Shown in pieces: positions 1 through 7,671 of a stretch of DNA of 34,275 nucleotides. Within the stretch, counting starts at the first letter, position 1. Each line of letters begins with the position of its first letter. The notes beneath the pieces were generated by a model. It had not been told where the DNA came from and searched no databases. It was given only the letters and a program-made list of their open reading frames with translations. Position numbers and translations under genes: made by a program. Source of the stretch: Streptomyces viridosporus (lineage in GTDB: Bacteria; Actinomycetota; Actinomycetes; Streptomycetales; Streptomycetaceae); NCBI RefSeq assembly GCF_002078235.1, contig NZ_MSGP01000138.1, positions 1 through 34,275 on the forward strand, read 5' to 3'.

Positions 1-149
1 GGTACCGAGCGCTCCGGTCGGCCACGCCGAGCACCCCGGCCGGCCGTCCCCGAGCCAAGAGCCGACAAGAGCCGAGGGGTTCGTCGGTCGCCGGGAGTAG
101 GTCTTCCGCCTCATGCGGGCTTCGAGCCTGCTGGCTAGGGTCGGCGTTC

Positions 150-632
150 ATGCGGACCTCGGGGATCGTTCGCCGCCAGGCGGCGGAGCGCAGGCGCGAC
201 ACTCTGGAACGGCTCGTTGCCGAGCGGGATGTGTGGGTGTCGACCGCACATCCCGATCGCGGGCCGCACCAGGTGCCCCTGTGGTTCTTGTGGGACGGGC
301 GAGCGGTGTGGATGTGCACCAGTGCCACTTCCGTGACTGCGCGGAACGTCCGCGAGGAGCCGCGCGTGCGCCTGGCGCTGCCGGACACCTTCGACGTGGT
401 GCTGCTCCAGGGTGAGGCGGAGTGCTTCCCGGACCAGGAGGTGCCCGAAGACGCGGCGGAGGCGTTCGCCGCCAAGTTCGGGTGGGACCCGCGCGCGGAG
501 GAGGGTTCCTTCTTGTACGTGCGCGTGGTGCCGAAGACCGTGCGCACTTGGCGCGGTGAGCCGGAACTGCGCGGCAGAGTCATCATGCGCGACGGGACGT
601 GGCTGGAACAGCGACCGCCCCTGGCTGACTGA
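150..632 (+). CDS. PPOX-type split-barrel flavin/F420 oxidoreductase family protein
   Basis: This 160-residue protein fits the pyridoxamine-5'-phosphate-oxidase-like split-barrel family, which in actinomycetes uses FMN or F420. The N-terminal half shows the usual pattern: a helix, then a strand with VSTAHPD, then HQVPLWFLWDG, then a CTSATSVTARNVREEPRV stretch that in this family lines the flavin phosphate site. The C-terminal VRVVPKTVRTWRGEPEL segment is also typical. The size is normal for single-domain members. The start is the ATG at 150, preceded by a weak GGG-rich ribosome site. The substrate cannot be told from sequence. It stands alone and lies outside the biosynthetic genes. The 149 bases before it hold nothing I can support. 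Confidence 0.75.
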   Translation: MRTSGIVRRQAAERRRDTLERLVAERDVWVSTAHPDRGPHQVPLWFLWDGRAVWMCTSATSVTARNVREEPRVRLALPDTFDVVLLQGEAECFPDQEVPEDAAEAFAAKFGWDPRAEEGSFLYVRVVPKTVRTWRGEPELRGRVIMRDGTWLEQRPPLAD

Positions 633-674
633 CGCCCCTCTCTCGGCCCCCGGTCAGGCGTGGAGGCTGGCGAG

Positions 675-704
675 TTGACAGTCTGCATATCGTTTTTCGA
701 TACT
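675..704 (+). promoter_or_regulatory. Sigma-70-like promoter of the DUF2975/HTH pair
   Basis: A perfect -35 hexamer TTGACA (675-680) is followed after 18 bases by GATACT (699-704), a fair -10 element. It lies about 50 bases upstream of the ATG at 753. The -10 element falls at the centre of the long palindrome at 679-727, so a bound repressor would block it. Confidence 0.6.
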
Positions 705-727
705 ATCGAAAAACGATATGCAGACTG
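679..727. promoter_or_regulatory. 49-nt perfect palindrome, probable autoregulatory operator
   Basis: Two perfectly complementary 24-base arms (679-702 and 704-727) flank a single C at 703. Each arm also contains a smaller inverted repeat, TATCG-TTTTT-CGATA on the left and its mirror on the right, so there are two nested half-operators. The element covers the -10 box of the promoter for the downstream membrane-protein/HTH pair. It is strikingly A+T-rich for this genome. The most likely ligand is the HTH protein at 1373-1597; this is inferred from position. Confidence 0.7.
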
Positions 728-752
728 AGGCTGTGGCCGGCAAGGGGAAGCA

Positions 753-1373
753 ATGGGTACGAAGTCCTGGTGGAGCAGGTCCGACGATCGCCTGCTGGGG
801 GCGGTTCTGGGTCTGGCCGCTCTGCTGGTCGGTGTCTTCGGGGTACTCGTCCCGGCCCTCGGAGTGGTCGGTCTCATCGACCCGGTGGACAGCCGCGAGG
901 TCGAGACCGGGGCCGCGACCCGGGCGCCGGGCACCGCGTCCGACGCGGTGGCGGGCCACGGCATGACCCTCACCGGTACGCACCGGGCCGACCTCGTCCT
1001 CGCCGACCCCGACCTGGGCCAGCGCCTGCTGCTCGCCCTGCCGGGGTTCATCAGCAGCCTGTTCCTGCTCCTCGTCCTGGCCCTCCTCCTGCAGATGGCC
1101 AGGACCCTGCGCGGCGGCGACGCTTTCGCGCCGGAGAACGTCCGGCGTCTGAACGTCATAGGACTCACGGTGCTGGCACAGGCCGTCCTCTCCCCCCTGC
1201 TGCTGGCGCTCACCACACAAGCGCTGGTGAGCGGCACTCCCCTGGCCGACCTGGTCCCCTTCTCGACCACCTTCTCCGGCGAGTACGTCCTGCTCGCCTT
1301 CCTCGTCCTGGCCCTGGGTGAGGTCTTCCGGCGCGGCACGAAGCTGCGCGCCGACACCGAGGGACTGGTCTGA
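753..1373 (+). CDS. DUF2975 family membrane protein (YoaS-like)
   Basis: This 206-residue protein has about four hydrophobic helices: roughly 15-40, 95-120, 138-158 and 172-190. The conserved DUF2975 core is visible as GDAFAPENVRRLNVIGL in the middle, and FSTTFSGEYVLLAFLVLALG followed by EVFRRGTKLRADTEGLV at the end. A good ribosome site (AAGGGGAAG, 742-750) fixes the ATG at 753. Its stop overlaps the start of the following HTH gene in TGATG. DUF2975 membrane proteins are commonly paired with a small YozG-type HTH regulator, as here. Function is unknown; a membrane-coupled regulatory pair is the usual guess. Confidence 0.8.
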   Translation: MGTKSWWSRSDDRLLGAVLGLAALLVGVFGVLVPALGVVGLIDPVDSREVETGAATRAPGTASDAVAGHGMTLTGTHRADLVLADPDLGQRLLLALPGFISSLFLLLVLALLLQMARTLRGGDAFAPENVRRLNVIGLTVLAQAVLSPLLLALTTQALVSGTPLADLVPFSTTFSGEYVLLAFLVLALGEVFRRGTKLRADTEGLV

Positions 1374-1597
1374 TGCCGCCGGCGGAGGACCACCGGATCC
1401 AGGTCCACCTGGACCGACTGCTGGCCGACCGCGGCATGACCCTGTCCGAACTGGCGGCCAGGGTCGGGGTGACGGTGGTCAACCTCTCCGTCCTGAAGAA
1501 CGACCGGGCGAAGGCGATCCGCTTCTCCACCCTCACCGCGATCTGCCGCGAACTGAACTGCCGGCCCGGCGACCTGCTCGACCTCCGCGAGGACTAA
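1373..1597 (+). CDS. Small Xre-family HTH regulator (YozG-like)
   Basis: This 74-residue protein is essentially one Cro/C1-type helix-turn-helix: HLDRLLADRGMTLSELAARVGVTVVNLSVLKNDRAKAIRFSTL, followed by the ICRELNCRPGDLLDL ending typical of YozG-like regulators. The ATG overlaps the stop of the DUF2975 gene, so translation is probably coupled. Such small regulators usually bind their own promoter, and the 49-nt palindrome upstream of the operon is the obvious candidate site. Confidence 0.85.
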   Translation: MPPAEDHRIQVHLDRLLADRGMTLSELAARVGVTVVNLSVLKNDRAKAIRFSTLTAICRELNCRPGDLLDLRED

Positions 1598-1722
1598 TCC
1601 CGAGTCGCCGTCCGGGCCGAAGACGGTGCGCCGGGTGCCAAGTCCGTCAACGACGCACTCGAGGGCGGCCCGGGCTCGACAGAGGTCTTCCCCCGGAACG
1701 ACCGGGCTGCCGTGGCGGGACG

Positions 1723-2338
1723 TCAGGGCCAGGACGCATCCGCGGCCGGAAGCCGGGCCAGGGCGTCGGCGAGTCGGTGCGCGGACACCGAGCCGATCTC
1801 GGGGAGGCCGGCCTCCGACCACGCCCGGCGGGCGGCCTCCTTGTCGCCCTCCGTCGCCCTCCGCCGCGGCCAGCACGTTCTCCTTCGCACCGGTCCCGGG
1901 GACCGGGTCGGTGTCCGGGCCGTGGTCGGTCAGGTGGACGACCGTGCGCACCTGCGTCTTGGCGTTGCCGGCCATCTGCTCGTTGACGCGGTAGACCCGC
2001 AGCCGGTGCCCGACCAGCGTGCGAGCGCGTTCGAGCATGGCCCGGCCGGCGTCGGTGTCCCCGCGGTCGGTGCGCAGGTGTTCGAGGTCCCCGGAGGTGT
2101 TGCGGACGACCAGGACGCCGCGGATGCTCGTGGCCTCGACGCGGACGGACAGCAGGGTGGCCGTGAACTGCTTCGCGGCGTCCAAGCGCTGGAGGTCCTG
2201 CCCGACGGTGTCGGCGAGGGGGTAGAGGTGGGCGGCCCGGGCGCGGACCTGTTCGGTCCAGGCGGCCTCCTCGCCCGGCGGGCAAGGACCGACCGCACGG
2301 GCGGCGGCGAGGGTGAGTTCGAGGCCGCGGGGGTTCAC
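1723..2338 (-). pseudogene. Frameshifted conserved hypothetical gene
   Basis: Reading leftward from a possible GTG at 2338, one frame gives clearly protein-like sequence: EEAAWTEQVRARAAHLY, LQRLDAAKQFTATLLSVRVE, LVVRNTSGDLEHLRTDRGD, LVGHRLRVYRVNEQMAGN and KTQVRTVVHLTDHGPDTD, up to ENVLAAAEGD. The frame then becomes implausible. A different frame continues with EGDKEAARRAWSEAGLP and IGSVSAHRLADALARLPAAD, and stops at 1723. The break coincides with an exact 10-bp tandem duplication (1843-1862). Removing one copy restores a frame of about 201 residues. The start is uncertain because no good ribosome site is visible. I do not recognise the family. It lies 112 bases downstream of the HxlR gene on the same strand. 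Confidence 0.65.
1843..1862. repeat. 10-bp exact tandem duplication causing a frameshift
   Basis: The sequence GTCGCCCTCC occurs twice in direct succession (1843-1852 and 1853-1862). Because 10 is not a multiple of three, the second copy shifts the reading frame of the leftward gene at 1723-2338. Replication slippage is the simplest origin; a sequencing error is possible but less likely for a whole 10-mer. Confidence 0.8.
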
Positions 2339-2450
2339 CCGCCCGTTCTGGCCCGCGCGACGGGCGGCCGTCGGGCCGGCACGGCTTCGATCCGCCGGCC
2401 CCGCACCCGGCCGCTCACGGCCCGGCCCCCGCACAGGCCGGTGGGAGGGG

Positions 2451-3098
2451 TCAGAGGCGGAAGATCTCGGCGAAGCGGGTGAGGAGGGGCGCCGGGCCCT
2501 CGATGTGGAGGCTGCCGGAGGCGAGCGCTTCGGCGGGGGTCAGGGTGCCGCGCATGAGGTCAAGGACGGGGCGGCCGGCCCGGGTTTCGATGACCAGGTC
2601 GGGGTCGGGGTGCGGGCCGTGTCCGACGGTGAGGGAGGGGCCGTCGACGGACAGGCGGAACGTGGCGTCCGCCATGCGCACCTCGTAGTCGAGGGTGTCC
2701 TCGCCGGCGGCCTCGGGGCGGAAGGCCGTGTGGAAGGACAGGGCGCGGCTCTCGGTGGTGGTGATCTCGCCGGGGCGGGGCTCGGTCATGGTCCGGGCGC
2801 CCCAGCGGCCGAGGGCGGTCACGGCCGGCTGGAGTTCGTGGCCGTGGTCGGTGAGTTCGTAGACGACGCCGCGGTCGGGGTGGGGCAGGGCGCGACGGAC
2901 GGCGACGCCGTGGGCCTCGAGTTGCTTGAGGCGGGTCGCGAGGATGTTGGTGGGGATGTTCGGCAGCCCGTTGCGGAGGTCGGTGTAGCGCTTGGGGCCG
3001 AGGAGGAGGTCCCGGACGATCAGCAGCGTCCAGCGTTCGCCGACCACCTCCATCGCGCGGGCGAGGCCGCAGAACTGTCCGTACTCCTTCACCGTCAT
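2451..3098 (-). CDS. HxlR-family transcriptional regulator with C-terminal sterol-carrier-like domain
   Basis: This 215-residue protein begins with a classic HxlR winged helix: YGQFCGLARAMEVVGERWTL, LIVRDLLLGPKRYTDLRNGL, then PTNILATRLKQLEAHGVAVR and a wing VYELTDHGHELQPAVTALGRWG, residues about 5-100. Cys10 is in the place of the often conserved N-terminal cysteine of redox- or ligand-sensing members. Residues about 115-215 form a second domain (ALSFHTAFRPEA, DLVIETRAGRPVLDLMRGTL, ALASGSLHIEGPAPLLTRF) resembling SCP2-like ligand-binding folds often fused to these regulators. It diverges from the DUF4287 gene, so it may control that gene and itself. The ATG is at 3098. Confidence 0.85.
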   Translation of the reverse strand: MTVKEYGQFCGLARAMEVVGERWTLLIVRDLLLGPKRYTDLRNGLPNIPTNILATRLKQLEAHGVAVRRALPHPDRGVVYELTDHGHELQPAVTALGRWGARTMTEPRPGEITTTESRALSFHTAFRPEAAGEDTLDYEVRMADATFRLSVDGPSLTVGHGPHPDPDLVIETRAGRPVLDLMRGTLTPAEALASGSLHIEGPAPLLTRFAEIFRL

Positions 3099-3213
3099 GG
3101 TTCACATCCTACTTCCTGCACCACAAGACGAACGTAGCTTGTGTTTTACAAGTAGACTTCAGTCTGCTTAGTCTTTTCCACCGGCAGGACCGACAGAGGG
3201 AGCGGGAGAGGGC
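3099..3213. promoter_or_regulatory. Divergent promoter region with two overlapping inverted repeats
   Basis: The region between the HxlR gene and the DUF4287 gene is A+T-richer than its surroundings. It holds CTTGT-N5-ACAAG (3138-3152). Overlapping this is AAGTAGACT-TC-AGTCTGCTT (3150-3169), which has one mismatch. Both are plausible sites for a dimeric winged-helix repressor such as the adjacent HxlR protein. Confidence 0.5.
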
Positions 3214-3501
3214 ATGTCCTTTCAGGCGTATCTGGACAAGATCGAGGACAAGACGGGACTGACGCCGCGTCAGTTCATCACGCTCGCGCAGGAGCGCGGC
3301 TACGACAGCCCGGACACCAAGGCCGGCACCATCCTGGAGTGGCTCAAGCAGGACTACGACCTGGGCCGCGGGCACGGCATGGCGCTCGTGCACGTCATCA
3401 AGAACGGCGCGAAGATCTCCGACAAGCACGTCGGCTCGGGGGGAACCCACCGGGACGAGTCGGACACGCTCTGGCTCGACGGCAAGGCGAACCGCCCCTG
3501 A
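3214..3501 (+). CDS. DUF4287 domain-containing small protein
   Basis: This 95-residue protein matches DUF4287: MSFQAYLDKIEDKTGLTPRQ, EWLKQDYDLGRGHGMALVHV and a short charged tail. These proteins are small and soluble, have no known reaction, and often lie next to HxlR or MarR regulators. The ATG at 3214 follows a GGGAGCGGGAGAGG ribosome site. Expression is probably governed by the divergent HxlR gene. A strong terminator follows. Confidence 0.8.
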   Translation: MSFQAYLDKIEDKTGLTPRQFITLAQERGYDSPDTKAGTILEWLKQDYDLGRGHGMALVHVIKNGAKISDKHVGSGGTHRDESDTLWLDGKANRP

Positions 3502-3556
3502 AGCGGGCGCAGGACCCTTCCGGCGGACCGGTGTCCGTGTCCGGGACGCGCACGGG

Positions 3557-3588
3557 AAGGCCGCCGCTCCACCGGGAGCGGCGGCCTT
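3557..3588. terminator. Bidirectional hairpin terminator
   Basis: A perfect 14-bp stem (3557-3570 with 3575-3588) closes a four-base loop, with A's on the left end and T's on the right. It sits between the rightward DUF4287 gene and the leftward transporter, so it can serve both. Confidence 0.85.
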
Positions 3589-3609
3589 TCGCGTGTGCGG
3601 GGCTCCCCT

Positions 3610-5106
3610 TCAGTCGGCGGCCGGCCGTCGACGGGCAGCGGCCGCCAGGAAGGCCGCGCAGAGGACTCCGAGGACCGCCAGGGCGGTTCCGGCCGCCATG
3701 GCGTCGGCGTAGCGCAGCGGTGCGCCCGCCGTCGCCGGGTAGAGGAAGGCACCGATCACGGCGATCCCGGCGGCGGCCCCCAGCTGCTGGGCGGTGCTGA
3801 GCACGCCCGAGCCGGCACCGGCGTCCCGGGGCGGCACCTGGGCGAGCACGACGCCGGTGAGGAGCGGGACGATCATTCCGTTGCCGAGCCCGTACAGCGC
3901 GAAGGAGACCGTCAGCGGCAGGACCACGGCGTCCGGCGTGCCCAGGCCGACGGTCGCGAGCGCTCCGGCGAGACCGGCCGCGGTCAGGGCGGCGGCGGCG
4001 ACGAGCGCCCGGACGCCGTGGCGCCTCTGCAGGGCGGGGCTGACGCGCGATCCCACGGCGATGGCGACGGCCGCCGGGGTGAAGACCAGGCCGGCGGCGG
4101 CCGGGCTCAGGTGCGACTCGTCCTGGAGGTAGAGGCCGAGCATGACGGCGAACGGGACGCTCGACATGTACAGCAGGAAGTTCAGCAGCACGCCCAGGCC
4201 GAACGTCCGGCTGCGGAAGAACCGCACCGGGAGCAGCACGGTGCGGTTCTTCCGGCCGCGCCGCACCTGGTGTCCGGTGAAGGCGGTGAGGAGCAGGGCC
4301 GCGGCACACAGGAGGACCGGTCCGGCGGGCAGGAAACCCCCTTCCCGCAGGGCCGCGAGCGGCAGGAGGAGCAGGGCGAAACCGACGGTGCTCAGGGCGA
4401 TGCCGGCACCGTCGATCCCCTGTCCGGCGGGCGGGGTGCGGTCGGCCGGTGCGGTCCGGGCGATGGCGGCGTAAGCGATCGCGCACAGGGGGACCGCGAC
4501 GAGGAAGACGGGGCGCCACCCCAGGTCCAGGAGGTTCCAGGAGGGGATCGCGCCGCCGAGCACCTGCCCGCAGATCATGCCCAGGCTCATGGAGACGCCG
4601 TACCAGGACAGGGCCCTGGCCCGTTCGGCGGGCGGGAACTGGACCCGGATGAGGGCCAGTACCTGGGGCTGGAGCACGGCCGCGGAGGCGCCCTGGGCGA
4701 GGCGCGCGGCGATCAGGACGGCCGGTGACCAGGCCAGTGCGCACGCCAGGGAGGTGACGGCGAACAGGACGAGGCCGAGGCGGTACACGCGGCGGCGGCC
4801 GAAGAGGTCGCCCAGCCGTCCGCCGGTGATCAGGCCCAGTCCGTAGACCAGGCTGTAGCCGCCGACGACGGCCTGGAACTCGAAGGGCGACAGCGTGAAC
4901 GACCGGTTGATCGAGGGCGCCGCGAGGTTGACGCAGAACTGGTCGAACAGGGAGAGGAAGGGGCCGACGGCCAGGGCGGCGAGTGCGTGCCACCGGCGGG
5001 GGTTCAGCGGTGCCCCCTCCGCCTCCGCGGGCGGGGCGGGGGCGCCGGCCCGGGACGGTGCGCGGCCGGTCGTGCGGGGGGCGGGAACCGTGCGGCCCGG
5101 TTTCAC
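3610..5106 (-). CDS. MFS drug exporter, 14-helix DHA2 (EmrB/QacA) type
   Basis: This 498-residue protein has about 14 transmembrane segments and a proline/alanine-rich cytosolic N-terminus of about 38 residues. The MFS signature motif A reads GGRLGDLFGRRR after helix 2. The early-helix motif LFDQFCVNLAAPSINRSF is the DHA2 equivalent of LDxTVVNVALP. Motif C appears as GMICGQVLGGAIPSW. DHA2 pumps use the proton gradient to export drugs. The GTG start at 5106 follows GGGAGAAGAG. It diverges from the P450 operon, so it probably exports the cluster product or a shunt aromatic and is co-regulated with that operon. Confidence 0.85.
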   Translation of the reverse strand: MKPGRTVPAPRTTGRAPSRAGAPAPPAEAEGAPLNPRRWHALAALAVGPFLSLFDQFCVNLAAPSINRSFTLSPFEFQAVVGGYSLVYGLGLITGGRLGDLFGRRRVYRLGLVLFAVTSLACALAWSPAVLIAARLAQGASAAVLQPQVLALIRVQFPPAERARALSWYGVSMSLGMICGQVLGGAIPSWNLLDLGWRPVFLVAVPLCAIAYAAIARTAPADRTPPAGQGIDGAGIALSTVGFALLLLPLAALREGGFLPAGPVLLCAAALLLTAFTGHQVRRGRKNRTVLLPVRFFRSRTFGLGVLLNFLLYMSSVPFAVMLGLYLQDESHLSPAAAGLVFTPAAVAIAVGSRVSPALQRRHGVRALVAAAALTAAGLAGALATVGLGTPDAVVLPLTVSFALYGLGNGMIVPLLTGVVLAQVPPRDAGAGSGVLSTAQQLGAAAGIAVIGAFLYPATAGAPLRYADAMAAGTALAVLGVLCAAFLAAAARRRPAAD

Positions 5107-5326
5107 GAGACTCTTCTCCCAACGCGGCCGGCCATGACCGCCGGTCCGGACAGCGGGCGGATCGGCGGTTCATCCAATCCACCGGGTGCCGCGGTCACAA
5201 GCGGACCTGGCGAAGTCTTCGCAACGGCCGTCGTTCGCGGCGGCTTGTGCAACTCCGCGTGGACAGCGCCGGACCGGCGCCCACATCCTTCCCCGTGGCA
5301 GCGTCCCCTTCCAGGAAGGCTGTGCC
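5107..5326. promoter_or_regulatory. Divergent promoter region, exporter / P450 operon
   Basis: This 220-bp gap must drive both the leftward exporter and the rightward P450 operon. It contains nested inverted repeats. An outer pair CACAAGC (5196-5202) and GCTTGTG (5243-5249) brackets a compact palindrome GCGAAGTCTTCGC (5210-5222). I could not pick out convincing -35/-10 boxes. Confidence 0.45.
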
Positions 5327-6598
5327 ATGGAAAGCCCTCGCTCGGCGTCCCTCCTCTCCGGGGAGAGGGACCGGCAGGAAGAAGCCCGCTCGCTGTTGCT
5401 GCGCGTGCTGGACGGCTCCATGCGTTCCGATCCGTATCCGGTGTTCGACCGGATACGTGAGAGCGGGCCCCTGTGGTGGGACGGGTCGACCGTCGTCTTC
5501 TCCTCGTACCGCCATTGCTCGGCCGTGCTGCGGGCACCGGAGGCCGTCGCCCGGGGGGCCGGTGCGTGTCCCGCCCGGCAGGGCGGTCGGCCGGGGGCGC
5601 TCGCCGTCGCCGTGGCGGGCTCACCGGAGCACGTGCGACTGCGCCGGCTGGTGGCGCGGGTGCTCACGCCGGAGCGGATGCGTGCTCTCGTCCCCTTCGT
5701 GCGCGATCTGGTCGACGACCGCCTCGACGGGGTGGCGGCACGGGGGCGGCTCGAAGCGGTCACGGACCTGGCGTATCCGCTGCCGGCGGCCGTGCTCTGC
5801 CGGCTGCTGGACCTGCCGCAGGAGGACGCGTCCTGGCTGCACCAGCGGGCTCTGCTGCTCTCCCCCGCGCTGGACCCGCACCACCTGCTGACCGGTGCCG
5901 CCCCGCCCGGAGGGGAGGCCCGCCGGCGGGCGGAGGAGGAGCTGGCCGCGTACCTCGGCGAGCTGGTGCGCTCGCGTGGCGCGCGGAGCGGCGACGATCC
6001 GCCGTCGGCGCCGGCGGGCGCGGAGGAGCCCTCCTCGGCGGCGCAGCTCGCCGCCGTGTACCGGGCGCTGCTCGTCGCGGGGCACGAGACGAGCGTCGAC
6101 CTGATCTCGGGCGGCGTCCTGGCACTGCTGCGGGCTCCGCACGTGCTGAAGGCGGTGCGGCGGGACCCGCGGTACGCGGGCCGGGTGGTGGAGGAGGTGC
6201 TGCGCCTGGATCCACCGGTCCAGCTGCTCCACCGTCATGCCGCCGCCGCTCTCGACGTCTGCGGCACGCGGGTGCCCGCCGGGACCGCCATGCTGCTCCT
6301 GCTGGCCGCGGCGCACCGGGATCCGCAGGTGCGGGACAGCCCCGGGGTCTTCTCGCCGGACGGAGCCAGGACGCCGCACGCCGCCTTCGGGATGGGTCCG
6401 CACGCGTGCCCGGGCGAGCCGGTGGCCCGGCTGATCGCCGAGACGGTTCTCGTCCGGTTCGCCCAGCGGGTCGTCGGCGCCCGTTTCGCCACCGGGGCCC
6501 CGTCCTACCGACCGAACGTCACCCTGCGCGGCCTGCGGGCGCTGTGGGTGGATTCCGACGGCTTCGGCGACCGCGGTCTGCCGTGGCCGCCCGCGTGA
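5327..6598 (+). CDS. Cytochrome P450 (first of two)
   Basis: This 423-residue soluble bacterial P450 has the I-helix oxygen-activation motif AGHETS, the K-helix ExxR (EEVLRLDPP) and the heme loop FGMGPHACPGEPVAR, with proximal ligand Cys361. The ATG at 5327 has an AGGAAGG ribosome site seven to eight bases upstream. It is the first gene of a four-gene operon with chorismatase, CoA-ligase-like and MIO enzymes, so an aromatic substrate (hydroxybenzoyl or beta-tyrosyl unit) is plausible. Electrons would come from ferredoxin and ferredoxin reductase, which are not encoded here. The substrate is unknown. Confidence 0.88.
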   Translation: MESPRSASLLSGERDRQEEARSLLLRVLDGSMRSDPYPVFDRIRESGPLWWDGSTVVFSSYRHCSAVLRAPEAVARGAGACPARQGGRPGALAVAVAGSPEHVRLRRLVARVLTPERMRALVPFVRDLVDDRLDGVAARGRLEAVTDLAYPLPAAVLCRLLDLPQEDASWLHQRALLLSPALDPHHLLTGAAPPGGEARRRAEEELAAYLGELVRSRGARSGDDPPSAPAGAEEPSSAAQLAAVYRALLVAGHETSVDLISGGVLALLRAPHVLKAVRRDPRYAGRVVEEVLRLDPPVQLLHRHAAAALDVCGTRVPAGTAMLLLLAAAHRDPQVRDSPGVFSPDGARTPHAAFGMGPHACPGEPVARLIAETVLVRFAQRVVGARFATGAPSYRPNVTLRGLRALWVDSDGFGDRGLPWPPA

Positions 6599-6645
6599 CG
6601 CACCCGCCGCTTCGCTTCTCAGCGCTCACCCATGGGAGCAAACTC

Positions 6646-7671
6646 GTGACAGTCCTTCACACCCTTCCGCGCACACAGACCCTGGACTGCGTGTTCGACA
6701 CGCCCGCCGGCGGCGACCGGGACGTCCTGGCCGGCCGGAACGTCCTGGCCCGTATCGGGTACGGGCACCACGGCGGACGGCCGACGCTGTACCGGGGGTC
6801 CCCCCGGATCGACGTGCACATGATGACCGCGGCCGACGTGCCGTTCACGGAGGTCTGGGTCACCGATCGTCCCGTGCGCTGCGGGCTGCAGGACAACCTG
6901 GTGTACGCGGAGGACGGCGAGCACTTCTTCTGCGCGGTGCGCGTCGAGGAGAGCGGCGTGTACCGCGACGCGGTGCGGACCGCCTACGGGGCCGCGTTCC
7001 GGCTGGCCCGGCAGCAGGGGTACACCGATCTGTTCCGCATGTGGAACCTCGTCGGTGACATCACGGGGGCCAACGCCGAGGGCACGGAGATCTACCAGGA
7101 CTTCTGCGCCGGCCGGGCCCTGGCCTTCGAGGAGTGGTCCGAGCACTTCGAGGGCATGCCCGCGGCGACCGGCATCGGTTCCCTGGGGACGGGCATCGAC
7201 CTGTACTTCCTGGCCTGCCGTCCCGGGCGCACGACCCATCTGGAGAACCCGCGGCAGACCCCGGCCCACCGGTACCCCGACCGGTACGGGCCCCTGCCGC
7301 CGAGCTTCGCGCGCGGTACCCACCTGGCGTCCGACGGGTACGGACCGGGGGCCGTCTACGTGTCGGGCACGGCCAGCATCCTCGGCGACGACACCGTGCA
7401 CCCCGACGACATCGAGCGGCAGCTGGACGTCACCCTGGCCAACATCGAGACGCTGGTGAGCGAGCAGAACCTGCGCCGGCACGCCGTCGACGCCGGGTAC
7501 GGGCTGGCGGAACTGGACCGCGTCAAGGTCTACGTCCGTGACGCGGAGCACCTGCCGGCGGTGCGGGCCCGGTGCGCCGAGGTGTTCCCCGGCGGGGCGG
7601 ACGTCGTGTTCCTCAACGTCGGCATCTGCCGGCCGGACCTGCTGGTCGAGATGGAGGGGATCTGCCGATGA
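6646..7671 (+). CDS. Chorismatase, FkbO/Hyg5 family, predicted 3-hydroxybenzoate synthase
   Basis: This 341-residue protein matches chorismatases, which remove pyruvate from chorismate. Family blocks seen are FTEVWVTDRPVRCG, LFRMWNLVGDITGAN, EIYQDFCAGRALAFEEW, TGIDLYFLACRP, the YVSGTASILGDDTVHP strand and a terminal GICRPDLLVEMEG. From memory, Hyg5-type enzymes make 3-hydroxybenzoate and carry Gly240 and Cys327 with catalytic Glu334. This protein has Gly241, Cys328 and Glu335, with identical spacing. That favours 3-hydroxybenzoate over the dihydrodiol made by FkbO. The start is the GTG at 6646 after GGGAGC. Its stop overlaps the next start in ATGA, so the product is probably passed to the adjacent ligase. 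Confidence 0.88.
   Translation: MTVLHTLPRTQTLDCVFDTPAGGDRDVLAGRNVLARIGYGHHGGRPTLYRGSPRIDVHMMTAADVPFTEVWVTDRPVRCGLQDNLVYAEDGEHFFCAVRVEESGVYRDAVRTAYGAAFRLARQQGYTDLFRMWNLVGDITGANAEGTEIYQDFCAGRALAFEEWSEHFEGMPAATGIGSLGTGIDLYFLACRPGRTTHLENPRQTPAHRYPDRYGPLPPSFARGTHLASDGYGPGAVYVSGTASILGDDTVHPDDIERQLDVTLANIETLVSEQNLRRHAVDAGYGLAELDRVKVYVRDAEHLPAVRARCAEVFPGGADVVFLNVGICRPDLLVEMEGICR

Noticed and set aside
3398..5182. A 594-codon leftward frame overlapping the first exporter
   Set aside because: It is the out-of-frame shadow of the exporter: Arg/Pro/Gly-rich, no hydrophobic helices, while the frame at 3610-5106 gives clear MFS motifs.
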